Positions 36,588 to 45,031 of a stretch of 64,000 nt of DNA are shown one piece after another (the stretch's first letter is position 1; every line of letters begins with the position of its first letter). The notes under the pieces were generated by a model. That model was not told the origin of the DNA. It worked only from the letters and a program-made list of their open reading frames with translations, and searched no databases. This DNA is from JALZMG01 sp963739975. Lineage in GTDB: Bacteria > Actinomycetota > Acidimicrobiia > Acidimicrobiales > Ilumatobacteraceae. The position numbers and the translations under genes are program-made. The DNA lies in NCBI GenBank assembly GCA_963739975.1, contig CAVUCK010000017.1, positions 124,001 to 188,000 on the forward strand, read 5' to 3'.

Positions 36588-36631
36588 GTGCTGTTGACCA
36601 GGTGGCCTGCCGGGTCGACTATCGTCCGCTA

Positions 36632-39600
36632 GTGGGCATCTGTTTGTTGGGTCCCCCATTGGTAGATGGGGACGGGGCGCTGGCACCGCGCGACCGGACG
36701 GTGTTGGGAGTGTTGGCGGTTCGGCGCGGTCAAGTGGTGACGCCCGACCAGGTTGCCGACGCCGTGTGGGGCGAGCGGCCACCGTCGTCGTGGCCGACGC
36801 AGGTGCAGATCTGCATCGGCCGGTTGCGCAAGGCCCTGGGAGCCTCGGCGATCGAGACGATCGCCGGCGGATACCGATTGACGTTGCACGGTGACGAAGT
36901 GGACGTCGACCGGTTCGAGCAGCTCGTCGAGAACGGGCGGGGGTTGGCGACGACGAGGGAGCCGGATCGGGCCGCCGCCGCGTTCACGAGGGCGCTGGGG
37001 TTGTGGCGGGGTCGTCCGTTCGAGGACCTCGACGGGTGGGAGCCGGGGTGCAGCGAAGCGGCTCGCCTGGAGGAGTTGCGCCGCAGCACGGAGGAGGAGC
37101 TGCTGGACGCCCGGTTGGCGGCCGGGGAGCAAGGCAGGGTCGCTGCCGCGGCGGAGGCGCTGGTTGCGGCGGAGCCGCTGCGCGAGCGACGCTGGGCGAC
37201 CCTGGCGCTGGCGCAGTACCGCTGTGGCCGCCAGGCGGACGCCTTGCGATCGCTGGCCCGGGCGCGCGCGCTGCTGGTCGACCAGCTCGGCATCGACCCC
37301 GGATCCGAGCTCGTGGCGTTGGAGGCAGCGATCCTGCGCCAGGACGAAGCGCTCGCCGCACCGGAGCCGCCCCCCGCGCTGACCGGCGAGTGCCCCTACA
37401 AGGGACTGGCGGCCTATGACGTCGGTGACGCCGACGTGTTCTTCGGCCGCGACCACGAGGTCGCCGCATGTCTGGAGCGGTTGCGGGCCACGCCGCTGTT
37501 GGTGGTGGCGGGTCCGTCGGGGTGTGGCAAGTCGTCGCTGGTGCGCGCCGGGTTGCTCCCCGCACTGGTCCGCGGTGGCCGATCGGCGGTAGTGATCGTG
37601 CCCGGCTCCGACGCCGACGGTGCGCTGTCCGAGGCACTGAGCGGCGCCGAGGGAACCCCGGTGGTGGTGGTCGACCAGTTCGAGGCGCTGTTCACCCTCA
37701 CCGTCGATCCCGACGTCGCCCGCGCCTTCTGCCGGCGGATCAGCCGCTACGCCCACGAGCAGGCGCCGGTGGTGATCTGCGTCCGCGCTGATCACCTCAC
37801 CGGGCTGTCGATCGACACCGAGTTCGCCCGGCTGGCCGAACAGGGCCTCCATCTCGTGAGTCCGCTGTCGGGCGACGGGCTGCGCGAGGCGATCGAACAA
37901 CCGGCGAGCCAGGCCGGCTACCGCCTGGAGCACGGGCTGGTCGATCTGCTGGTGCGTGACACCGAAGGCGAACCCGGGGCGCTGCCGCTGCTGTCGCACG
38001 CCCTGGTGGAGACGTGGCGACGCCGTGACGGCCACGTGCTCACGGTCGAGGGCTACCGGGAGAGCGGCGGCATCCGCGGTGCGGTCGCCCGCTCCGCCGA
38101 CCGGCTGTACGACAACCTGCCCGCCGAGCAGCGGGCGATGCTGCGCGGCATCTTGCTGCGCCTCGTCGCCCCATCGGTCGACGGTGACCCTGTCCGCTGT
38201 CGGGTCCCGACCCGGTCGCTGGTCGGTGACCGGCAACGCGAACGGGTCGTCGCCCTGCTCGTGCGCGCCCGGCTGGTCACCGCCGAAGCCGACACCGTCG
38301 AGCTGGCCCACGAAGCGTTGGCCAGAGCATGGCCCCGCATGCAGACGTGGCTCGACGAGGATGCCGCCGGCCTGCGCATCCTCCGTCACCTTGCCATCGC
38401 CGCCACCGGCTGGGACACGCTCGGTCGTGCCGACAGCGAGCTCTATCGCGGCGCCCGGCTGGACACCGCGCTCGAATGGCGCAGCAGCGCCCATCCCGAC
38501 CTCACCGCCACCGAGATCACGTTCCTCGACGCCTCCGTCGCCCACGCCGAGACCGAACTGGCCGCCCTCGAAGCGCGCGCCCAGCGCGACGCTCGCCAGA
38601 ACCGTCGTCTGCGCGGCGCCCTCGTGGGCGTCGCCCTGCTTGCCGTCGCCTCCCTTGTCGCCGGCGTCATCGCCTTCCGGCAAGGACAACGGGCCGAGAC
38701 GAGTGCCACCGCAGCGGGTGCCGAACGGGAGCGGGCCGAGACCAACGCCGCCGAAGCGGACGCACAGCGCCAACGGGCCGAGACCAACGCCGCCGAAGCC
38801 GACGCCGAACGGCAGCGAGCCGAGGACCAGCGCCGGGGCGCCGAGCTCGAGGCGTTGACCAGCAACGCCGTGGCGCTGCGCAGCTCCGACCCCGATCTCG
38901 CCGCCCTGCTCGCCGTCGAAGCCCACCGTCTCGCCCCCAGCACCGCCACCGAGTCCGCCCTGTTCGGGTTGTTCACCGCCTTCCCGGGGATCGGTCCGAC
39001 CGTGGAGCTGGAGGGAGGAGAACCCTCCTCCGCACCACTGTGGCTCCCGGACAGCAACACGATCGTCGTCGGCGATACCGAGCAGACCGCGCGGCTCATC
39101 GATCTCAACAGCGGTCGTGTCGTGGCGCGCCTCGAGGCGCAGACCACGTTTCCGTCCGGAATACTTTGGCTGTCGGCGTCAGCCGACGGTCGCTACCTCG
39201 CCGCCGTGACCTCGTCCGGCGATCACGCTGTGCAGCAGGCGGCGCTGACCGTCTGGGACCTGCAGACCCGGGAGCAGCGCTTCGCCGACGTCGCCGTGCC
39301 GATCAATGCGGGCTCGGTGGCGATCAACGCCGACGGCTCACAGGTCGCCGTGGCCGGTGGGATCGAGGCGCGCACCTTCCTGTACGACGCCGCCACCGGG
39401 CAGCTGCAACGCGAGCTCGATCCGATCCCGCGTCCGGAGGACGTTGGCTACCGGATGAACACGGTCTCGGTCGAGTACGCACCCGACGGCCGGCTGGTCG
39501 TCACGTCACAAGCTGGCCCGATCCGCTTCATCGAGCCTGCCACGGGAGACGAGCTCGGACGCATCGAGGGCCATGAGCAGACCTCCGAAGCCGACGTCGT

Positions 39601-40965
39601 GGTCGACCTCGACGGCGGCGCGATGACCACGTCAGGCCGGCGAGGCGTCATGCGCTACGCGCTGCCGTCGGGCTTGCCGCTGTGGACTCGACCGACCGAG
39701 GTGCGGTGCGATTTCACGTCGCTCCCGATCGTGCAGTTCGACGCCTTCCTCTGTCCGGCCGGCGGACGGATGATCGCCCTCGACCTGGACACCGGCACCA
39801 TCGTCCCGCCGCGCAGGGATGTACCGGACGGCGCGATCCCGCTCGTCAGCCCCGACGGGACGACGTTGCTCCTCTTCTCCGGCGGGTCCGTGACGTCCTG
39901 GCGGCTGGACGGTGGCGGGCTGATCAGCACGCTGCTGCCTCGCAGCGATGGCGGCTTCGTCACCGAGTACTCGCCCGACGGTGCCACCATGCTCGTGAGC
40001 ACCACCGACGCGCCGCCGGGACGCGCCGCCGCCGACGCCGCGTTCGAGTACCCGAACGCGGCGGTGGAGATCGTCGGTGCCGGCACCGGCGAGGTCCATT
40101 CCCGGATCGAGGGCGCCGTGCTCGCCCACTTCACCGATGACCCGCGTCACGTCGTCGCCCTGTTCGCCGACCGCACGATCGGGCGGTACGACCTCATCGA
40201 ACAACGCCGCCTCGAGCCGATCGTCGACGTCGGGTTCGCCGTCGAGGACTTCGTCGTCAGCGGGGACCGCCTGTTCGTGTGGGGCGAGTACGGCCTCTTC
40301 GAGGGACGTACGGCCACCGTCGACATCGACTCGGGTGCCGTCGCGCCCCTGACCGACCCAGCTCCGGGCCTGATCCGCATCCTCGCGCCGACGGAGCGGA
40401 CAGCTCTACACCGAGGTCGAAGGCGTCGTGCAGCGCCGTGACCCGTCCACCGGTGCGGTCATCGAGGAGATGGGCGACGTTGGCGGAACTGGTCGCCAGC
40501 GAGGAGGTCGTCGTCGTCCACACGTTCGGCGGCGAGGTGCTGACGCTGGACCCCGACACGCTGGCTGCCGACGGCGAGCTCTCCCCAGCTCCCGGGCCGG
40601 TGGCCTACGACACCATGGACCTGAGCGACGACGGCGCTCGACTGTTCGTCCGCCGAGTCGACGGCGTCGCTGCGCTCTACGACCTCGCCAGCCGGACCCA
40701 GCTCGGCACCGACCTCACCACCGATATCACGCCCAACGCCACCTGGATTGTCGGCGCCCCCTGGATGACCGGCGCCGCGATCCGCGGCGATGGCGGGGAA
40801 GTGGCGATGACCACCGACGAGGGCATCGTCGTCTGGGACCTCGACCCCGCCCGTTGGAGCGAGGCGGCCTGCGAGCTGGCAAGCCGCAGCCTCACCCACG
40901 ACGAATGGGACACGTACATCGGCGACCTCGCCCCCTACCGGCAGACCTGCCCCGGCCTGCCTTGA
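36632..40965 (+). CDS. SARP/BTAD - AAA (nSTAND1) ATPase - WD40 regulator (two frameshifts)
   Basis: From GTG 36632: winged-helix Trans_reg_C domain (1-80), BTAD repeat domain (85-235), an NTPase with Walker A VVAGPSGCGKSSL near 290 and Walker B VVVVDQFEALF, a membrane segment at about 660-683 (VGVALLAVASLVAGVIAF), a coiled coil with 14-residue repeats (RAETNAAEADAQRQ) and a WD40-like propeller. About 1443 aa when repaired. The first frame ends wrongly at 40441. An extra base at about 40389-40400 shifts it to QLYTEVEGVVQRRDPSTG, and another near 40480-40483 to AELVASEEVVVVHTF, after which the usual C-terminus (SLTHDEWDTYIGDLAPYRQTC) is intact to 40965. It would bind DNA inside and place the propeller outside the membrane. 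Confidence 0.85.
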
Positions 40966-40978
40966 CGCACGATTGAGT

Positions 40979-41060
40979 CATCCGAGGGTTTGGCGCACCC
41001 GAGGGTCTGGCGCACCCCCTCCGGGACGCAAACCCTCCGGTGATCCCAAACCCTCCGATG
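40979..41060. repeat. 82-bp palindromic element, family B, copy 2
   Basis: Two differences in 82 positions from the copy at 35674, in the same orientation. It fills most of the 123-base gap between the SARP giant and the HisD-type gene and could act as terminator of the former. Confidence 0.92.
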
Positions 41061-41088
41061 GGGAGGACCCGGGTACCGTCGGGCGGCG

Positions 41089-42438
41089 ATGGCCAGCGTG
41101 ATGCGGCGGCTCGACTGGGCAGCGATGGACGAGGCGGCCCGGGCCGCGTTCTGCGCCCGCGGGCTGGCCGCCATCTTCGATCCCGTCCTGCGCCAGTCGA
41201 TCGCCGCGCTGATCGAGGATGTCCGTGCCCGCGGTGACGCCGCCGTCGTCGACGCGCTGGCTCGCTTCGACGGCGTGACGATCGAGCCCCACCAGCTGCG
41301 CATCACCGCCGACGAACTGGCCGGTGCCACCGTCACGGCCGACGTCGACGCCGCGCTCGACGACGCCATTGCCCACTGCCGGGCCTTCAACGAGCGCCTG
41401 CTGGAGCGGGCCGGCGACTGGAGCTACGAGGCCGAGCCCGGCCTGATCGTTGGCGAGAAGGTCTCGCCGATCGCGTCCGTCGGCCTCTTCGTGCCGTCGG
41501 GCAAGGCCAGCTACCCGAGCGTGGCCTACCAGTTGGGCGTCCCGGCGACAGTCGCCGGCGTGGCCCGAATCGTCGTCGTGGTGCCGCCGGCGCCCGGAGG
41601 GGGCGGGCGGGTCAGCGGCACGGTCGACCCCGCCGTCCTCGTCGTCTGCCGCAAGCTCGGGATCACCGACGTGTTCCGCGTCAACGGCCCCGCCGGGCTC
41701 GCCGCCCTGGCCGTCGGCACCGAGTCCATCCCGGCCGTCCGCAAGATCGTCGGGCCTGGCTCGCCCGCCGTCACGTGCACGCAGGTCGAGCTGCAACGAC
41801 ACGGCGTGGTCACGATGATGGTCCTCGGCCCGACCGAGAGCCTGGTCATCGCCGACGACCAGGCCGACCCCGTGCGCCTGGCCGCCGACCTTCTCATCGA
41901 GGCCGAGCACGGCACCGATTCGTCGGTCGTCCTGGTGTCGACGTCGACGGCGCTGGCCGACGCCACCGACGCCGAGCTGGCCGCCCAGCTCGACGAGCTG
42001 CCCGCCGTCCGCGCCGACGCGGCGCGTGCCGCGCTCGGCACCAACGGCGGCTGCGTGCTCGTCGACGACCTGGACACCGCCGTCGCCGTCGCCAACCGGT
42101 ACGCCCCCGAGCACCTCCAGGTCGCCGTCGCCGACGCGGCGATCGAGGCCGTCGTCGACGGGTTGGTCAACGCCGGCGAGATCCTGATCGGCCAGTCGAC
42201 ACCGTTCAGCGCGGCGAACTTCGTGATCGGCTGTCCCGCCTCGCTGCCGACGTCCGGGTTCGCCGAGGTGTCGTCGGGCATCACGGTCGAGGCCTTCCTC
42301 AAGCGCACCGCCGTCGCCCGAGCCGACGAGGTGGCGTTGGCCCGCATGACCCCGTCGATCATCGCGCTCGCCGACCACGAGGGCTTCCCGGCCCACGCCG
42401 CCGCGGTGCGCCGCCGACAATCGCCGGACTGGCCGTAG
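41089..42438 (+). CDS. hisD: HisD-family dehydrogenase (histidinol dehydrogenase-like)
   Basis: 449 aa with the full HisD fold: GLFVPSGKASYPSVAYQLGVPA, IVGPGSPAVTCTQVEL, MMVLGPTESLVIADDQADP, and the catalytic Glu-His in NRYAPEHLQV. The known E. coli zinc ligands are Gln259, His262, Asp360 and His419. Here LLIEAEHG has Glu for Gln259, SAANFVIG has Asn for Asp360, and CPASLPT lacks the His367 of NHVLPT; His262 and His419 (EGFPAH) remain. With no other his gene nearby, this may be a HisD paralogue acting on another alcohol or amino alcohol rather than the histidine enzyme. The symbol refers to the family. Confidence 0.85.
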   Translation: MASVMRRLDWAAMDEAARAAFCARGLAAIFDPVLRQSIAALIEDVRARGDAAVVDALARFDGVTIEPHQLRITADELAGATVTADVDAALDDAIAHCRAFNERLLERAGDWSYEAEPGLIVGEKVSPIASVGLFVPSGKASYPSVAYQLGVPATVAGVARIVVVVPPAPGGGGRVSGTVDPAVLVVCRKLGITDVFRVNGPAGLAALAVGTESIPAVRKIVGPGSPAVTCTQVELQRHGVVTMMVLGPTESLVIADDQADPVRLAADLLIEAEHGTDSSVVLVSTSTALADATDAELAAQLDELPAVRADAARAALGTNGGCVLVDDLDTAVAVANRYAPEHLQVAVADAAIEAVVDGLVNAGEILIGQSTPFSAANFVIGCPASLPTSGFAEVSSGITVEAFLKRTAVARADEVALARMTPSIIALADHEGFPAHAAAVRRRQSPDWP

Positions 42439-42478
42439 CAACCGGCTCACAACGGTCGATTGCGACGGCCAGAACCCA

Positions 42479-43219
42479 TCAAGTCCGACGGTGGGCGACG
42501 AAGCACTGACGGGGCGGACGATCCTCCGTCGTCTCCTCGGTGACGGCCTCCGGGTCGAAGCCGACGTCCGTCAACAACCGCATCCACTCCGCCGTCGGGA
42601 ACAGCCCGGTGCGGTGCTCCTCGTGGACGACGTCGAGCGACCCGTCCGCGGCGCGCAGCAGGAAGACGTAGTCGGTCTGCGTCCACGTGTCGTCGGGGTC
42701 GGGATCGGTCGACCACTCGAGGAACCGGACGGCGCGCCCGTCGGGTCCGTCGCGGCCGTCGTGGTCGGCGTCCGGTTGGAACGTCTCGCTCACGGCGTCG
42801 GGGATGAAGACGGCGACCCCGCCGGGGCGGCAGTGGACGTAGGCCGTCTCCATCGCCTGGCGAAGATCAGGCCGAGTCACCATGTAGTCGATGGCGTCGT
42901 GGACGAACACGGCGTCGAACATCCGCCCGAGCCGCAGCGTGCGCATGTCACCGACAACGTGCTCGCACCCAGGGTTGAGTCGGCGGGAAACCTCCAGCAT
43001 CTCTGGCGAGAGGTCGGTCAGGGTGAGGGTGAACGACGGCACCAGGTGCACGGCGTTGTTCCCGCCGCCACTGCCCAGCTCGAGCACCGTCTGCACCGGG
43101 ATCGACGCCCGGCGCAGCAGCCCGGCGGCGAACGCCGCCTCCTCGGCGTAGTCGTCCGGCGGGGAGATCAGCGGCCACCACGCCGCCAGGTCGCCGTAGA
43201 AGCGGGGCGGCTCGCTCAA
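42479..43219 (-). CDS. Class I SAM-dependent methyltransferase
   Basis: 246 aa from TTG 43219 (MSEPPRFYGDLAAWWPLISPPDDY). The methyltransferase domain shows motif I VLELGSGGGNNAVHLV, LTLTDLSPEMLEVSRRL and FDAVFVHDAIDYM. The N-terminal YxxLAxxWPLxSPPxxYxxEA pattern occurs in small-molecule methyltransferases of unknown substrate. The start overlaps the stop of the VOC gene by two bases (TTGA), showing coupling with it. Confidence 0.88.
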   Translation of the reverse strand: MSEPPRFYGDLAAWWPLISPPDDYAEEAAFAAGLLRRASIPVQTVLELGSGGGNNAVHLVPSFTLTLTDLSPEMLEVSRRLNPGCEHVVGDMRTLRLGRMFDAVFVHDAIDYMVTRPDLRQAMETAYVHCRPGGVAVFIPDAVSETFQPDADHDGRDGPDGRAVRFLEWSTDPDPDDTWTQTDYVFLLRAADGSLDVVHEEHRTGLFPTAEWMRLLTDVGFDPEAVTEETTEDRPPRQCFVAHRRT

Positions 43220-44010
43220 CCCGAGCGATCGGGCGGGCTGCTGCCGTCGGTCTGGGCGATCCAGAACATGGCGCCGGCGGGATCCATCAGGCCGGCCATC
43301 TTGCCGTACGGCGTCTCGAACGGCGGGGCGAGGACCGACCCACCGTTGGCGGCCGCCGCCTCGACCGCCGCCTCGGCATCGGCGACGCCGAAGTAGGCCA
43401 GCCAATGCGATGGCGTGCCGTCCGGCGCGCCGAACATGCCACCCATGCCACCCAGCGGGGCGTCGTCACCCGGCAGGTGGAACAGCTGGTAGTCGGGACC
43501 GGCATCGGGCAGTTCCCGCAGGTCGTAGCCGAACACGGCGCCGTAGAACGCCCACGCCCGTGGTGGATCGGTCGTGCGCAGATCGTCCCAGGTCAGCCCG
43601 CCGGGCTCGTTGACCAGGTTGGCGCCGATGTGCTGGTTGGCCTGCCAGACGCCGAACGCCGCACCGGTCGGGTCAGCGGCGACGAGCATGCGTCCGAGCG
43701 GCCCGACGTCGAACGGCTCGGCGAGCACCGCGCCGCCGTGCTCCGTGATCGACGCCGCGGTGGCGTCGGCGTCGTCGCTGGCCAGGTACAGCGTCCAGAC
43801 GTGGGGCATGCCCTCCTGGGCCGGGCCCAGTCCGGCGGCCGTCGTGCCGCCGTGCGAGGCGATCGAATAGTTGCCGAACTCCTCGCCCTGGTCGTCGAAC
43901 TCCCAGCCGAGGACGGCGCGGTAGAACGCCTTCGAGGCGTCGAGGTCCGGCGTCGACAGGTCGGCCCAGCACGGGGTGCCCGCCGGCCACTTCGAAGTAC
44001 GGGTGCCCAT
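43216..44010 (-). CDS. VOC family protein, two glyoxalase-like domains
   Basis: 264 aa from ATG 44010 (MGTRTSKWPAGTPCWADLSTPDLDASKAFYRAVLGWEF). Two vicinal-oxygen-chelate domains, about 10-125 and 130-255; the second starts LTWDDLRTTDPPRAWAFYGAVFGYDL and holds a Gly/Met-rich loop APLGGMGGMFG. The type is common in actinobacteria near antibiotic genes, but the metal and substrate are unknown. It is translationally coupled with the methyltransferase downstream. Confidence 0.9.
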   Translation of the reverse strand: MGTRTSKWPAGTPCWADLSTPDLDASKAFYRAVLGWEFDDQGEEFGNYSIASHGGTTAAGLGPAQEGMPHVWTLYLASDDADATAASITEHGGAVLAEPFDVGPLGRMLVAADPTGAAFGVWQANQHIGANLVNEPGGLTWDDLRTTDPPRAWAFYGAVFGYDLRELPDAGPDYQLFHLPGDDAPLGGMGGMFGAPDGTPSHWLAYFGVADAEAAVEAAAANGGSVLAPPFETPYGKMAGLMDPAGAMFWIAQTDGSSPPDRSG

Positions 44011-44048
44011 CCCGGCATCATCCCCGCCGCCTTCTGCGGTGTCCACCC

Positions 44049-44963
44049 CTACGACGTGAACAGTTCGCCGAGGCGGCGCTCGACGTCGGGGGTCTGGCCA
44101 CCCGCATCGAGGAATCCCTGCATCGCAGCGCGGGTCTCGGGATGGCCCAGCGTGGCGGCGAACGAATCGCCCTCGGCCAGCAGCTGTTCGGTGACCCCGG
44201 CCTCGGCGCGCAGCACGCTGGCCTTGGCGGCGGCGACGGCGTGCGGCGGGAACGAGGCGATCCGCCGGCACAAGCGATCGACGAACGGCCACAGCTCGCC
44301 GGCGGCGAGCACCCGGTTGACCCACCCCCACCGCTCGGCCGTCGCCGCATCCACGTCGTCACACCCGAGGATCGCCTCCAGGGCTCGGCTGCGACCGATG
44401 AGGCGCGGCAGGCGCACGGTTCCGCTCCCGCCGGGGATGATCCCGAGCGCCACCTCGGGCTGGCTGAACACGGCCGCCGGCGCGGCGAACCGCAGGTCGC
44501 AGCTCAGGGCCAGCTCGCTGCCGCCACCGCCGACACGACCTTCGATCACGGCGATCGTGGCCTTGGGCATCGTGCGCAGGCGTTCGCACATCAGGTGGAA
44601 CGTGTTCAACTGTCTGTCGGGCGCCTTCGGCGCCTGGGTCGGACCAGGCCGACCTAACCCATCATGCTCACTGCGGTCGGGGGCCGAAGCGGTCTCGTCG
44701 TCTCGATTCGGCGGCGCCGGGTCGGTGGGGAAGCTGAGGATGGCGGCCACGTCGAAGTGGGCGACGAACCACTCCGGGTGCGCCGAGCGGAGCACGACGA
44801 CGCGCACGTCGTCGTCACCGGCCAGGCGCTCCGTCACCTCGGCCAGTTCGAGGAAGACCCCGATCGTCATCAGGTTGATCGGCGGGTGGTCGATGACCAC
44901 CGTCGCCACGCCGCGGTCGTCGGTCGTCACTCCTACGTGCGCCACGGTCCGCACCGTAGCCAT
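44049..44963 (-). CDS. Enoyl-CoA hydratase/isomerase family protein
   Basis: 304 aa from ATG 44963. Crotonase fold: VATVVIDHPPINLMTIGVF, the oxyanion-hole segment IAVIEGRVGGGGSELALSCDLRFAA, then FSQPEVALGIIPGGSGTVRL and RALEAILG, which keep both catalytic Glu residues of hydratases. An acidic, Pro-rich insert of about 40 residues (TDPAPPNRDDETASAP region) follows VAAILSFP and is unusual. The ATG coincides with the end of the 47-bp palindrome (its CAT is the first triplet of the hairpin), so the element forms the start codon. Probably fatty acid or amino acid CoA-ester metabolism. Confidence 0.9.
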   Translation of the reverse strand: MATVRTVAHVGVTTDDRGVATVVIDHPPINLMTIGVFLELAEVTERLAGDDDVRVVVLRSAHPEWFVAHFDVAAILSFPTDPAPPNRDDETASAPDRSEHDGLGRPGPTQAPKAPDRQLNTFHLMCERLRTMPKATIAVIEGRVGGGGSELALSCDLRFAAPAAVFSQPEVALGIIPGGSGTVRLPRLIGRSRALEAILGCDDVDAATAERWGWVNRVLAAGELWPFVDRLCRRIASFPPHAVAAAKASVLRAEAGVTEQLLAEGDSFAATLGHPETRAAMQGFLDAGGQTPDVERRLGELFTS

Positions 44964-45025
44964 CCGAGTGTTTCGTGCGGGGAGGCCCCGCACGAAACAC
45001 TCGGATGGACGGCAACACTCGGATG
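44961..45025. repeat. 47-bp perfect hairpin, family C, copy 1, with trailing half unit
   Basis: 44961-45007 is a hairpin with perfect 22-bp arms (CATCCGAGTGTTTCGTGC.. and complement) around a 3-base loop; a further CAACACTCGGATG half-unit ends at 45025. It fills the gap between the clpB stop (45032) and the start of the enoyl-CoA hydratase gene, which overlaps it. May end clpB transcription or sequester the downstream start. Confidence 0.93.
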
Positions 45026-45031
45026 CCAGGG

